Positions 1 to 9,012 of a stretch of DNA of 64,000 nucleotides are shown piece by piece (positions within the stretch are counted from its first letter, which is position 1; every line of letters starts with the position of its first letter). Source of the DNA: Cupriavidus nantongensis (lineage in GTDB: Bacteria > Pseudomonadota > Gammaproteobacteria > Burkholderiales > Burkholderiaceae); NCBI RefSeq assembly GCF_001598055.1, contig NZ_CP014844.1:2534967-2598966 (forward strand), read 5' to 3'. The notes below the pieces were generated by a model. The model saw nothing but the letters and a program-made list of their open reading frames with translations, was not told the origin of the DNA and did not search any database. The position numbers and the translations under genes are program-made.

Positions 1-60
1 GTCGGCCGCCTGACTCGCGTCGAGGTCAAGGCGTTCTTTGTCGGGGAAGTGGTCGTTCAT
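1..60 (-). CDS. N-terminus of an unidentified leftward gene (partial)
   Basis: An ATG on the minus strand at position 60 is preceded by a good ribosome-binding site (AAAGGAG, 5 nt spacer). The 20 codons visible begin MNDHFPDKERL and are acidic and hydrophilic, with no signal peptide, so the product is probably cytosolic or a cytosolic N-terminal segment. The gene runs off the left edge and cannot be identified. It diverges from the sterol-desaturase-type gene, and the roughly 160 bp between them must hold both promoters. Confidence 0.55.
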   Translation of the reverse strand, partial: MNDHFPDKERLDLDASQAAD

Positions 61-220
61 GCAACTCCTTTGTTAACCCGCCTGTTTCCACAGAAGATCT
101 GAGTAATTTCACACCCCGTACCTGCTATAGAGTCAAGACGTCGCCCGCACACAGCATGTTTATTCAAGCTAGCTGTCTGTCGCTTGGAGAAACTGGAGGA
201 AATTGAACTCTGGAGTCGCA

Positions 221-1117
221 ATGACAGCGCGTTCTGTGGTGCGGTACGGCGCCTATCCGACCATCATGGCCCTGGTAATCACAGGGGTTTCGGTCGCCCC
301 ATCCCACGGCACGCCGCTGGCTTGGCTGGCGTTGTGGGCCGCCGCCGGGCTATTTCTTGTTGCTTGGCTGGAGCGCATTGTCCCGTTCGATGCACGGTGG
401 CAAAAGCGGGATCTCGACTTTCCGGCGGATGTCGCCCATGCCGTTGTGAATTTGGCCGTGATGCACGGTGCCGTGCTGGGGTTCGTGGTGCTGCGGGAAG
501 GAACGGGTTGGCCCAAGCTATGGTGGCCTGCGGAATGGCCATACTTGTTGCAGGTATTACTCGCAGGGGCGCCACTGGACCTGTCGCTGTATGCCGTCCA
601 TCGGCTCAGCCACCACTACGGCTTTCTGTGGCGGCTGCACAGCATTCATCATTCGTCGCGGCGGCTCTACTGGCTAAACGGGGAACGCCGCCACCCGCTG
701 CATGCAGCCCTGATGGCGGGTCCGGGCTTACTGGTCCTGGGCATACTAGGCGCGCCGGCCGAGGTAGTGGCCGGCTGGTTCGCAATCCTGGCGGTCCATC
801 TGGCATTCCAGCATGCCAACCTGGACTATAGCCTGGGGCCGGTGCGGTATATGTTAGGCGTGGCAGAACTCCATCGCTGGCACCATCGGGAGCGCTTCGC
901 GGACGCGCAGGTCAATTTCGGGGAGTTCTGGCTGGTATGGGACCACCTCTTCGGTACCTTCTATCAACCGCAGGCGCCACTGGGCGCAATCGGCATCGAA
1001 GGCGACCCGGTGCCGCACCGCTACGGCGAGCAACTGATTTATCCGTTTGAACGACCGGATCCGCAAGTTCGTCTGGCCACCGAAGACGTCTCGCAGGGCC
1101 GCGATGCTGATGTCTAA
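221..1117 (+). CDS. Sterol desaturase / fatty acid hydroxylase family membrane protein
   Basis: This is a membrane di-iron oxygenase-type protein of 298 residues. Several hydrophobic helices surround the family's His clusters: HRLSHH near residue 127, HSIHHS near 140 and HRWHHR near 218. These bind the di-iron centre in fatty acid hydroxylases and sterol desaturases (known for the family). A TTG at 203 would add six residues, but the ATG at 221 has GGAG at a normal 5-nt distance while the TTG sits only 2 nt behind its GGAGGA, so the ATG is preferred. The substrate cannot be told from sequence; a membrane lipid is likely. It is convergent with the cus operon and shows no obvious link to metal resistance. 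Confidence 0.85.
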   Translation: MTARSVVRYGAYPTIMALVITGVSVAPSHGTPLAWLALWAAAGLFLVAWLERIVPFDARWQKRDLDFPADVAHAVVNLAVMHGAVLGFVVLREGTGWPKLWWPAEWPYLLQVLLAGAPLDLSLYAVHRLSHHYGFLWRLHSIHHSSRRLYWLNGERRHPLHAALMAGPGLLVLGILGAPAEVVAGWFAILAVHLAFQHANLDYSLGPVRYMLGVAELHRWHHRERFADAQVNFGEFWLVWDHLFGTFYQPQAPLGAIGIEGDPVPHRYGEQLIYPFERPDPQVRLATEDVSQGRDADV

Positions 1118-1188
1118 AGCCGCTCTCGTTGGTGAAACCGGCTCGCAAGCTGCATCCAGCATGAATGCTCAGGTGGGATCTGACAGGA

Positions 1189-1380
1189 CTATTTGCGCCG
1201 TCTTGAAGTTATGCGACGTCGCGTGGACGAACCTGATCTGTCATTCTCGAGGCCGCGCTTGATGCGCATCTGGCGACGAAAATGCCAGGCAAGCGAACCT
1301 GTAGCACACACCGTGAACGCCACGGCAAACACGATGACAACGATGACTTCACGTGGCAGGTCGAAGGGTGGGCGGCTCAC
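1189..1380 (-). CDS. Possible small basic single-span membrane protein
   Basis: The 1118-1516 gap contains one plausible small frame. From a GTG at 1380 it would give 63 residues: a short N-terminus, a hydrophobic segment (about residues 11-31) and a very basic tail rich in Arg. It lies downstream of cusF on the same strand, so it could be the last gene of that operon. No convincing ribosome-binding site precedes the GTG and the family is not recognised, so it may be spurious. Nothing else is seen in this gap. Confidence 0.3.
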   Translation of the reverse strand: MSRPPFDLPREVIVVIVFAVAFTVCATGSLAWHFRRQMRIKRGLENDRSGSSTRRRITSRRRK

Positions 1381-1516
1381 TGTGGCCGAACGTTCATGGA
1401 AAGCGGTTTCGATCCCGACGACGCCATTCGGAGGTCTACCGAAGCGGCGTGACGGAGGATTTTGGCCATGGCAGGCGGCACACTGCCCCGATGCGAGCGG
1501 TGGTGCCGCCTGAGTT

Positions 1517-1870
1517 TTACTTGCGCTGCATGTCCACGACTGTCGGCTTGCCGTCGACCGTGTCGAATACGGCGGTAACCGCATCACCTTCCTTGAAGTC
1601 CTTCAACGAAGCGCGATCCTTGACCGGGAACGCCATGGTCATGGCGGACATGCCGAGATTTTCGATCGGGCCGTGCTTGAGGGTAACTTTCCCTGCCTTC
1701 GCATCGATCTTCTTTACCTCTGCCGCAACCGGGTGGGGGGCCTGCTTCGTTTCGGCTGACGGCTTCATGTCCATGCCCTTCATATCCATGCCGTCCATCG
1801 ACCCTGCCGCGAACGCAGCCGGTGTGGCAGCGAGAGCAGCCATGATGGCAAGAGTTTTGACGTATTTCAT
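1517..1870 (-). CDS. cusF: CusF-like periplasmic Cu(I)/Ag(I) metallochaperone
   Basis: This is a 117-residue secreted protein with a signal peptide ([21 protein letters not shown]) and a Met-rich linker ([14 protein letters not shown]) ahead of a small beta-barrel domain. In E. coli CusF the metal site uses one His, two Met and a capping Trp (established). Here KHGPI supplies the His and MTM the two Met, but the aligned Trp position reads Met (GMSAMTM against NWPEMTM). The start codon overlaps the cusA stop by 4 bp (ATGA), so it is the last gene of cusDCBAF and should load copper or silver onto the CusCBA pump. A longer in-frame ORF reaching 2050 lies inside cusA and is not credible. Confidence 0.9.
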   Translation of the reverse strand: MKYVKTLAIMAALAATPAAFAAGSMDGMDMKGMDMKPSAETKQAPHPVAAEVKKIDAKAGKVTLKHGPIENLGMSAMTMAFPVKDRASLKDFKEGDAVTAVFDTVDGKPTVVDMQRK

Positions 1871-4800
1871 TGTGATTCCTCCGGGAGTGAGGGGTGGGTG
1901 GAAAGTGAGACAGATTCGGCCTGCCGTCTGCGTATCAGCAAGTACACCGCCGGCACAACAAACAGGGAAAGCAATGGCGCGGTGACCATGCCGCCAACCA
2001 TCGGAGCCGCAATGCGCTGCATGACCTCCGAGCCGGTGCCATGCGACCACATGATGGGAATCAGGCCGGCAAGAATGACAGCGACGGTCATGGCCTTGGG
2101 GCGGACCCGCAGCACTGCCCCTTCCTGAATGGCGTCCAGCAATGCGGACACGCTGGTTTCGCCTCGGCCCTCGCGTTCGCTCCAGGCTTGCTTCAGGTAG
2201 AGCAGCATGATGACGCCGAACTCGGCTGCCACGCCGGCAAGGGCGATAAAGCCGACAACCCCCGCTACCGAAAGGTTGTAGCCCAGCAAGTAAAGCAGCC
2301 AGAATCCGCCGATGAGCGCCAGCGGCAGCGTGCCCATGATCAGTAGCGCTTCATCGAGACGGCCGAACACCAGGTACAGCAACACGAAGATGATCAGCAG
2401 CGTGAACGGCACCACCACCTTCAGCTTCGCGGTGGCCCGCTCCAGATACTCGAACTGACCCGACCAACTGAGGGAATAGCCCGCTGGCATCGGGACCGCC
2501 TTGGCCACGGCGGCCTGCATGTCCTGGACGGCCGAACGCAGGTCACGTCCGCGAATATCGACGTACACCCAGCCCGACAGGCGGGCGTTTTCGCTGCGCA
2601 GCATCGGCGGTCCTTGCACCACCTGGAGGCGCGCCACGTCGGACAGCGTGATATGCTGGCCACGGTCGGTGACAATGGGCAGGCTGCGCAGTTGTTCCAC
2701 CGAGTCGCGGTAGTCCCGTGGATAACGCACATTGATCGGAAAGCGCGCCAGCCCGTCGACCACTTCCCCGACGTTGTCGCCACCGATGGCCGAGGACACG
2801 ATGCTCTGGACATCCTCGATGTTGAGCCCATATCGCCCGGCGGCCATCCGGTCTATGTCGACATCGACGTAGCGCCCGCCGGACAGGCGTTCGGCGAGTG
2901 CAGAGGTGACGCCCGGCACCGCCTTGACAGCATCCTCGATCCTCGTGGCCAGTCGGTCAATTTCCTTCAGGTCGGTGCCCGCCACCTTAATGCCGACCGG
3001 GCTCTTGATGCCGGTGGCGAGCATGTCGATGCGGTTGCGGATCGGCGGCACCCAGATATTGGACAGGCCGGGCACCTTCACCACGCGGTCGAGCTCCTCC
3101 ACCAGCTTGTCCGTCGTCATGCCGGAACGCCACTGGTCGCGCGGCTTGAACTGGATGGTGGTTTCGAACATCTCGATGGGCGCCGGGTCGGTCGCCGTGT
3201 CGGCGCGGCCGGCCTTGCCAAACACGGTGGCTACCTCGGGAACGGTCTTGATTAGGCGGTCGGTCTGCTGCAGCAACTGCGCTGCCTTGCCGGTGGACAG
3301 CCCCGGGAGCGCCGACGGCATGTAGAGTAGGTCACCCTCATCGAGAGGCGGCATGAACTCGCCGCCAATTCGCATGATCGGCCAGGCGGTCGCGACGAGC
3401 AGAATTGCCGCGATCGCTACAGTGGTCTTCGGGTAGGTGAGCACCTTGGCCAACACTGGCTGATAGGCGCGAATCAGCCACCGACTGAGGGGATTGGACT
3501 GCTCCGTGGGGATCCTGCCACGGATCATGTAGCCCATCAGGACCGGCACCAGGGTGACGGAGAGGCCCGCCGCCGCGGCCATGGAGTAGGTCTTGGTAAA
3601 GGCCAGCGGCGAAAACAGTCGGCCCTCCTGCGCCTCCAGCGTGAACACCGGAATGAATGACAGCGTGATGATCAGCAGCGAGAAGAACAGCGCCGGTCCA
3701 ACCTCAGCCGCCGACTCGCCGATCACGCTCCAGCGTTCATGGCCGGTGAGATCCAGGCCGGGCTTATCCGCATGCCAATGCTCGAGATGCTTGTGCGCGT
3801 TCTCGATCATGACGACCGCGGCATCGACCATGGCGCCGATGGCAATGGCGATGCCGCCCAGCGACATGATGTTGGCATTGACACCCTGGTATCGCATGAC
3901 CAGAAACGCGGCCAGCACACCCAGCGGCAATGAAACGATGGCAACCAGCGCGGAGCGCAGGTGGAACAGGAAAACCAGGCAGACCACCGCGACGACGATA
4001 AACTCTTCGATCAGCTTGTGGGTCAGGTTTTCCACCGCCCGGTTGATCAGGGCGGAGCGATCGTACGTGGTGACGATCTGGACGCCTGCCGGCAGGCTCT
4101 TCTGCAGCGTGGCGAGTTTGGCTTTGACCGCTTCGATGGTTTCCAGCGCGTTCTTGCCCGAGCGCATCACGATGACACCGCCGGCGACCTCTCCCTGGCC
4201 GTCGAGCTCGGCGATGCCGCGCCGCATCTCGGGACCAAGCTGGACGGTGGCGACATCGCCCAGCCGCACCGGGATGCCGGCGTCGCTGGTCACCAGCGGG
4301 ATCTGCCGGAAATCATCGAGCGTCTTCAGGTAGCCGCTGGCCCGGACCATGTACTCCGCCTCGCCCAATTCCAGCACCGAGCCGCCGGTTTCCTGGTTGG
4401 CGCCCTTGAGCGCCGTAAGCACCTTGCCCTGCGACAGGTTGTAGGCGCGTAGCCGGTCCGGCATCAGGACGACCTGGAACTGCTTCACCATGCCGCCGAG
4501 GGACGCGACCTCGGCAACATTGGGCAGCGATTTCAGCTCGAAGCGCAAGAACCAGTCCTGGAGCGCACGCAGTTGACTGAGGTCGTGCTGGCCGGTCTTG
4601 TCCACCAGCGTGTACTCGTAGATCCAGCCGACGCCGGTGGCGTCCGGCCCCAGCGCCGGCTTGGCGGCGCCGGGCAGGCGGGATTGCACCTGGTTCAGAT
4701 ATTCCAGCACGCGGGAGCGCGCCCAATACAGGTCGGTGCCGTCCTCGAATAGCACATAGACAAACGAGTCACCGAAGAACGAGTAGCCGCGTACGGTCTT

Positions 4801-5037
4801 GGCGCCCGGGACCGACAGCATGGTCGTGGTCAGTGGATAGGTGACCTGGTTCTCGACAATCTGTGGCGCCTGGCCGGGAAACGGCGTGCGGATGATCACT
4901 TGCACATCGGACAAGTCCGGCAACGCGTCGAGCGGCGTGCTGCGCACGGCCCACAGTCCCCAGGCGGTCAGCATGACCGTGACCAGCAGGACCAGGAAAC
5001 GGTTGCGGATGGAAGCAAGAATGAGCCGGGCGATCAT
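1867..5037 (-). CDS. cusA: CusA/SilA-type heavy-metal RND efflux pump, inner-membrane subunit
   Basis: The 1056-residue protein has normal HME-RND length. It opens with a first transmembrane helix followed by the family signature around [14 protein letters not shown], and carries the acidic proton-relay pair in TM4 ([16 protein letters not shown]). Met-rich periplasmic positions are consistent with Cu(I)/Ag(I) rather than Zn/Co/Cd. It should form the CusCBA tripartite complex, driven by protons, exporting monovalent copper or silver from the periplasm or inner membrane to the outside. The ATG at 5037 overlaps the cusB stop by 4 bp and the cusA stop overlaps cusF by 4 bp, a translationally coupled chain. 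Upstream in-frame codons belong to cusB and are not part of this gene. Confidence 0.95.
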   Translation of the reverse strand: MIARLILASIRNRFLVLLVTVMLTAWGLWAVRSTPLDALPDLSDVQVIIRTPFPGQAPQIVENQVTYPLTTTMLSVPGAKTVRGYSFFGDSFVYVLFEDGTDLYWARSRVLEYLNQVQSRLPGAAKPALGPDATGVGWIYEYTLVDKTGQHDLSQLRALQDWFLRFELKSLPNVAEVASLGGMVKQFQVVLMPDRLRAYNLSQGKVLTALKGANQETGGSVLELGEAEYMVRASGYLKTLDDFRQIPLVTSDAGIPVRLGDVATVQLGPEMRRGIAELDGQGEVAGGVIVMRSGKNALETIEAVKAKLATLQKSLPAGVQIVTTYDRSALINRAVENLTHKLIEEFIVVAVVCLVFLFHLRSALVAIVSLPLGVLAAFLVMRYQGVNANIMSLGGIAIAIGAMVDAAVVMIENAHKHLEHWHADKPGLDLTGHERWSVIGESAAEVGPALFFSLLIITLSFIPVFTLEAQEGRLFSPLAFTKTYSMAAAAGLSVTLVPVLMGYMIRGRIPTEQSNPLSRWLIRAYQPVLAKVLTYPKTTVAIAAILLVATAWPIMRIGGEFMPPLDEGDLLYMPSALPGLSTGKAAQLLQQTDRLIKTVPEVATVFGKAGRADTATDPAPIEMFETTIQFKPRDQWRSGMTTDKLVEELDRVVKVPGLSNIWVPPIRNRIDMLATGIKSPVGIKVAGTDLKEIDRLATRIEDAVKAVPGVTSALAERLSGGRYVDVDIDRMAAGRYGLNIEDVQSIVSSAIGGDNVGEVVDGLARFPINVRYPRDYRDSVEQLRSLPIVTDRGQHITLSDVARLQVVQGPPMLRSENARLSGWVYVDIRGRDLRSAVQDMQAAVAKAVPMPAGYSLSWSGQFEYLERATAKLKVVVPFTLLIIFVLLYLVFGRLDEALLIMGTLPLALIGGFWLLYLLGYNLSVAGVVGFIALAGVAAEFGVIMLLYLKQAWSEREGRGETSVSALLDAIQEGAVLRVRPKAMTVAVILAGLIPIMWSHGTGSEVMQRIAAPMVGGMVTAPLLSLFVVPAVYLLIRRRQAESVSLSTHPSLPEESQ

Positions 5038-6575
5038 GGCTTGGCCCCCTGGGTGGTGCCGGCCGGCTCGACTGCGGACAGGATCGCCAGGCCATCCTTG
5101 TCCAGGTGGAAGCGGAACCGGATGCGGTCGCCGGTCTTGAGCCCCTTCGGCAGGCCGGCAGGCGGCGCGGCGAAATCCATGGTCATCGCGCCCCACTGTG
5201 CCGAGGGAATCGGCCCGTGCGAGATGGTCAGGCCTTCGCGCGTCACGGCCTCGATGCGCCCGACGCCCTCGTGCTCGGGCGCAGCCGCAGCCGGCGCGGA
5301 AGCCGCTGTCGTGGCGCTCATGCGTTCGGCCGTGCCACGCAAGCTGGCTTCCGAATCGATGAGGAACTGCCCGGAGGTGACCACTTTCTGCCCCGCTTTC
5401 AGCCCGTCCAGCACCTCGACCATGCCGGCGGCCTCGCGCCCGGTCTTGACTTCGGTTGCCACAAAGCCGGCCTTGCCCGCATCGACCATGACGATGCTGC
5501 GCTGGCCGGTGCGGATGACGGACTCCAGCGGAATCATCAGCAATTCCTTCTGATCACCGCTGTCAAACCGGACCGTCACGAACATCCCCGGCAACAGGTG
5601 CCTGCCCTTGTTGGGCAGGACAATGCGCACCTTGATGGTTCGCGTGGCCGGATTGACATCGGGCAGGACGGTATCGACCTTGCCAACGATTGACTCGGTT
5701 GCGCCGGTCGGCGACACCTTGACCGCCCGGCCCGGAGCGATGGCGTGGGCTTGTCCCTCCGGTACCTCGGCAATCACCCAGACCTGGCTCAGGTCGGCCA
5801 GGCGAAACAGGGTCATGCCAGGAGACACAGTCATGCCCTCCCGGACCGCAACCTCTGTCACAAGGCCGTCGACGGGGCTCACAATGCCAAGAGTAGGCTG
5901 GAGCTTGCCGGATGATTCGACGGTGCTGACCTGGCCGGGGGTCATGCCAGCCTGCAGCATGCGGGCCTTGGCCGCGCTGCGCAGGTCGGATTGGCCACCC
6001 GCGGCCATGCGGGACACGGCAAGATATTCCTCTTGCGCGGCCACCCAATCGGGCGAGTACAGCGTCACCAGTGCTTGGCCGCGCCGGACCGGGTCGAGGG
6101 TCGCTTTGACCGCTACGTGCTGGACGAAGGCATTCGTCCGCGCCTGGATCACCTGGACACTGCGCTCGTCAATGGCGACATTGCCAGGTGCCTCGAGCAC
6201 GGCGCTCATCCGGCTCGCCTTGACCTCAGTCGTGCGGATGCCCAAATTCTGCGCGACACGGCTGTCGACCGTGACGCCGCTGCCTCCGCTGCCTCCGGCA
6301 TCCCCATCCGCATAAACGGGCACGAGCTGCATGTCCATGAAAGGGGACTTGCCTGGCTTGTCGAAACGCTGGCCGGGTACCATCGGATCGTGCCAGTACA
6401 GGATCTTCTTGCCAGTGTTCGGATCGGTGTCGCCTGCTTTGAGCGCAGACGCCGCGCCTGGCGCGGCCGTCTGCGCAGATTGTGTGCCGCGCATGACGCC
6501 GAGGTGGTAGGCGCCATAGAGGGCGGCACCGATGACAACGACGCCGGCGACCGCGGCAATGACTGGTTTCTTCAT
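5034..6575 (-). CDS. cusB: CusB/SilB-type RND periplasmic adaptor with fused CusF-like domain
   Basis: The 513-residue membrane-fusion protein starts with an N-terminal anchor ([21 protein letters not shown]). Next comes a heavy-metal-binding segment (residues about 60-90, [10 protein letters not shown] ... MDMQLVPVY), then barrel-sandwich and helical-hairpin domains, and a C-terminal CusF-like domain (about residues 435-510) with SHGPI ... QWGAMTM. This fused domain keeps the capping Trp that the separate CusF lacks. The protein should bridge CusA and CusC and hand over metal. The start at 6575 overlaps the cusC stop by 4 bp. The same domain plan is visible at the start of the second adaptor at the right end of the window. 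Confidence 0.93.
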   Translation of the reverse strand: MKKPVIAAVAGVVVIGAALYGAYHLGVMRGTQSAQTAAPGAASALKAGDTDPNTGKKILYWHDPMVPGQRFDKPGKSPFMDMQLVPVYADGDAGGSGGSGVTVDSRVAQNLGIRTTEVKASRMSAVLEAPGNVAIDERSVQVIQARTNAFVQHVAVKATLDPVRRGQALVTLYSPDWVAAQEEYLAVSRMAAGGQSDLRSAAKARMLQAGMTPGQVSTVESSGKLQPTLGIVSPVDGLVTEVAVREGMTVSPGMTLFRLADLSQVWVIAEVPEGQAHAIAPGRAVKVSPTGATESIVGKVDTVLPDVNPATRTIKVRIVLPNKGRHLLPGMFVTVRFDSGDQKELLMIPLESVIRTGQRSIVMVDAGKAGFVATEVKTGREAAGMVEVLDGLKAGQKVVTSGQFLIDSEASLRGTAERMSATTAASAPAAAAPEHEGVGRIEAVTREGLTISHGPIPSAQWGAMTMDFAAPPAGLPKGLKTGDRIRFRFHLDKDGLAILSAVEPAGTTQGAKP

Positions 6576-7873
6576 TTGCGTTCCTTGGTGGCTGGCTCGG
6601 TCTGCGCGGTAGGCAGCGGGATCAGGAAGGTCAAGTCGGCCCACAGCTTTGCCGTCCTGGCCTCCAGCGTCAGCCGCTCCACCGCTGTGTCGATGGCGCG
6701 ATGGTTGGCCTCGGCGACGGCAAGCAGCGATCCGGTATTGGCCCGGTATGCCGTGAGCGCTGCCTCCGCCTGCTGATTGGCGAGCGGTAAGGTCTTCTCG
6801 TCGTAGCGTTGGAGCCGCTCAAGGTTGCGCTGCAGCTCGGCAAGTTTGGCGCCTACCATGGCCTGGGTATTGCGCCGGATGATTTCGGACTTGGCACGCG
6901 CTTCATTGGCCTGTGCCAGCCGGGCAGCGACGTCGCGGTCTTGGCGATTGCCCCGGTCCCAGGGCACCGGGAAGCTGACGTTGATCGACCCCATGTTGGA
7001 GAAGGCTGGGCCGCGCTGGCTGTACATCAGCTCGACCGTCACATCTGGTGTCCTGGCCTCCGTTGCCACCTGGATCTCCGACTCGGCCAGGGCCACGTCG
7101 CGCCGTGCCGCCGCGATCTCGGGAACCGCGTCGAATTCGTCTTTCGCCAGTTGCTGAATGCTCTGGGGTACGTCGAGCGGCGGGCGCTGCGACAGTGTGC
7201 GGTTAGCCGCAGGCCCGACCCAGCGCTGCAGATTAAGCATGGCGGTGGCTACGGCGGCCCGGTTTTCGTCGAGGCGGTCATGCAGCTTCTGGACTTCCAG
7301 CTCCATCGCCAAGACATCCGCACGCGTGCCACGCCCGCTGCGATAGGCGGCGGTCGCCGCCTGGAGCGCCAGGTCCAGGGGATGGCCGTGATGGCCTAGC
7401 AGGACACCGGTCTGCTCGGCATACCACCGATCGAGCCAGGCACCGACGGCATTCCGTTGCACGTTGGCCAGTCCGACCGCGCGCTGCGCCTCGGCGGCAG
7501 TCGCCTCGGCTTCAAAGCGCGCCGCCTTGGCGCGGCGCTTGTCCGAGCGCGTGAATTCCTGCATCACGCTGATGGACCGCATGGTCATGAAATCCCGCGT
7601 GAGCGAGAACTGGTCCGGCCCGGTCACGGGGACGTTGTTGAGTCCAAGTTTGAGCACCGGGTCCGGCAATTGGCCGGCGGAAACCGCCATTTGCACGGCT
7701 GCCTCGACGGCGCCTCGCGAGGATTCGGCATCGCCGGCGTGAGTGGTCGCGAGCGCGACGGTCTCCTCGAGGGAAAGAGAAGGGGCAGATTGCGCAGCCG
7801 CGGCATGCGACACCGCCATGCTGAAGGCAGGCGCGCAAAGCAGCGCCAGCGTCAGGCGACGAGGAAAAAGCAT
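6572..7873 (-). CDS. cusC: CusC/SilC-type outer-membrane efflux protein (TolC family)
   Basis: The 433-residue outer-membrane factor has a signal peptide ending near VSHAAAAQS and the paired long helical repeats of OEP/TolC proteins. It would form the exit duct of the CusCBA pump. It is closely related to the protein encoded at 62092-63399: both share blocks such as LYRANTG/AYRAGAG and a core around ELMYSQRGPA. The 4-bp overlap with cusB and a 70-bp gap from cusD place it second in the operon. Confidence 0.92.
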   Translation of the reverse strand: MLFPRRLTLALLCAPAFSMAVSHAAAAQSAPSLSLEETVALATTHAGDAESSRGAVEAAVQMAVSAGQLPDPVLKLGLNNVPVTGPDQFSLTRDFMTMRSISVMQEFTRSDKRRAKAARFEAEATAAEAQRAVGLANVQRNAVGAWLDRWYAEQTGVLLGHHGHPLDLALQAATAAYRSGRGTRADVLAMELEVQKLHDRLDENRAAVATAMLNLQRWVGPAANRTLSQRPPLDVPQSIQQLAKDEFDAVPEIAAARRDVALAESEIQVATEARTPDVTVELMYSQRGPAFSNMGSINVSFPVPWDRGNRQDRDVAARLAQANEARAKSEIIRRNTQAMVGAKLAELQRNLERLQRYDEKTLPLANQQAEAALTAYRANTGSLLAVAEANHRAIDTAVERLTLEARTAKLWADLTFLIPLPTAQTEPATKERK

Positions 7874-7943
7874 AAAGCCTCCGTGAACGACGACAGCTAC
7901 CCGAGTCTAGCTGGGCAGCACCGAATGGGCGTCGATCTGGAGG

Positions 7944-8345
7944 CTACGTTTGAAAACTGCAGTGAAGGATGTTCAGGGGCGGCGGGCCGCGCGCCTCGAC
8001 CTCGGCGCGCAGCGCGATGCGAACCTCGGCCGTGACCACGCGCGTGGGTTCCACGACGCTCTTCAGCACTGGCAGGAAGGCCGGAAGCTGCGGTGAAACA
8101 TGGTCCGCGCTCTTGGAATCTGCCTGGCAGTGCGCCAGGCAGAGCGCACTCTGGTCAGTGCCTTGGTCGCTACCGCCAGCCGCCATATCGGCACAGGATT
8201 CGGTCATTGCCGCCGTCGTGCCGCTGCCTTCCACCTGATAGCGGCTACCGGTACAGGCGTACGCGGCCGCTGCCAGTTGGACTGTCAGAAACACAACGAG
8301 AAGGAGGCCGGCGAACCAGGGATGCCGGCGGACCGAGTGACGCAA
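7944..8345 (-). CDS. cusD: CusD-like small exported Cys/His protein, first gene of the cus operon
   Basis: A 133-residue protein of unknown biochemical role begins with a basic N-terminus and a hydrophobic segment (LLLVVFLTVQLAAAAYAC). Scattered Cys and His follow, including CLAHCQADSKSADH and a C-terminal LHC. It is homologous to the product at 61621-62019, which likewise leads a second RND cluster: both share the AAYAC..SRY start, the SKSADH.SPQ.PAF.PVL core and the LHC end. The position fits the cusD/silD genes recalled from C. metallidurans. Export is likely, so metal binding in the periplasm is possible but inferred. Confidence 0.8.
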   Translation of the reverse strand: MRHSVRRHPWFAGLLLVVFLTVQLAAAAYACTGSRYQVEGSGTTAAMTESCADMAAGGSDQGTDQSALCLAHCQADSKSADHVSPQLPAFLPVLKSVVEPTRVVTAEVRIALRAEVEARGPPPLNILHCSFQT

Positions 8346-8463
8346 GAGTTCTTTGCGGTGGGCGTGATAGTCGCAAGGATACTGTCTTTTGCGGGTAATG
8401 CAACCGGACCTTTCGCCCCGGGTCTTCTCGCAACGTGGCCCAAGTTTCCGAAGGATCGTGTCC

Positions 8464-8494
8464 TTGACCTTCCCACCGGGGCAAGGTCTATCGT
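8464..8494 (+). promoter_or_regulatory. CueR-type (CupR) operator-promoter for cupRA
   Basis: A -35 TTGACC (8464-8469) and a -10 TATCGT (8489-8494) are separated by 19 bp, the stretched spacer typical of MerR-family promoters. The spacer carries the dyad ACCTT (8467-8471) / AAGGT (8483-8487) around CCCACCGGGG, which matches copper-type CueR boxes. It points at cupR, 90 bp downstream. The same layout recurs at 52043-52073 and 60325-60355. Confidence 0.85.
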
Positions 8495-8583
8495 TGAGTC
8501 ATCGAACCCTGGATGCCATCCACCCCGCAGCTTGCTCAAGTTGCGTGTCCGAGACAACAGGGATTGAAGGTAAGGAGCACATC

Positions 8584-9012
8584 ATGAATATTGGACAAGC
8601 CGCCGGCGCATCCGGCGTCTCGGCCAAGATGATCCGCTACTACGAAAGCGTTGGTCTTGTGACTTCAGCCGCACGCAGCGCGGGGAACTACCGGGTGTAT
8701 GGTCAAGCTGACATTCATACCCTGCGCTTCATTGGGCGAGCGCGGGCGATGGGCTTCTCGATGGCCCAGATCCGCGAGTTGCTCGGGTTGTGGCAAAACA
8801 AACGGCGCGCGAGTGCAACGGTAAAGGCGATTGCGGAACAGCGAATCCAGGAGCTGGACGCCCGCATTGCCTCACTGTCCAGCATGCGTGACACGCTCCT
8901 GTACTTGTCGCGACATTGCGAAGGCGATGACCGCCCCGAATGCCCGATCCTGGATGAGTTCAGCGGCGAACCGCCGAAACATCGAGCGGCAGTACGTGCA
9001 ACCAGGCAGTGA
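8584..9012 (+). CDS. cupR: CupR/CueR copper-responsive MerR-family regulator
   Basis: The 142-residue protein has an N-terminal winged-helix domain ([21 protein letters not shown]), a coiled dimerisation helix and a C-terminal metal loop with two Cys seven residues apart ([10 protein letters not shown]). In E. coli CueR the equivalent Cys112/Cys120 bind one Cu(I), Ag(I) or Au(I) ion (established). It should sense cytosolic monovalent metal and activate the 19-bp-spacer promoter immediately upstream, and by inference two more in the window. The stop overlaps the start region of cupA, so the two genes are co-transcribed. The ATG at 8584 follows AAGGAG; the in-frame extension to 8389 lies in the promoter region. 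Confidence 0.93.
   Translation: MNIGQAAGASGVSAKMIRYYESVGLVTSAARSAGNYRVYGQADIHTLRFIGRARAMGFSMAQIRELLGLWQNKRRASATVKAIAEQRIQELDARIASLSSMRDTLLYLSRHCEGDDRPECPILDEFSGEPPKHRAAVRATRQ

Noticed and set aside
8346..8463. CopR box for cusDCBAF
   Set aside because: No GTAA pair with the 11-bp period in the right place; cus regulation is left open.
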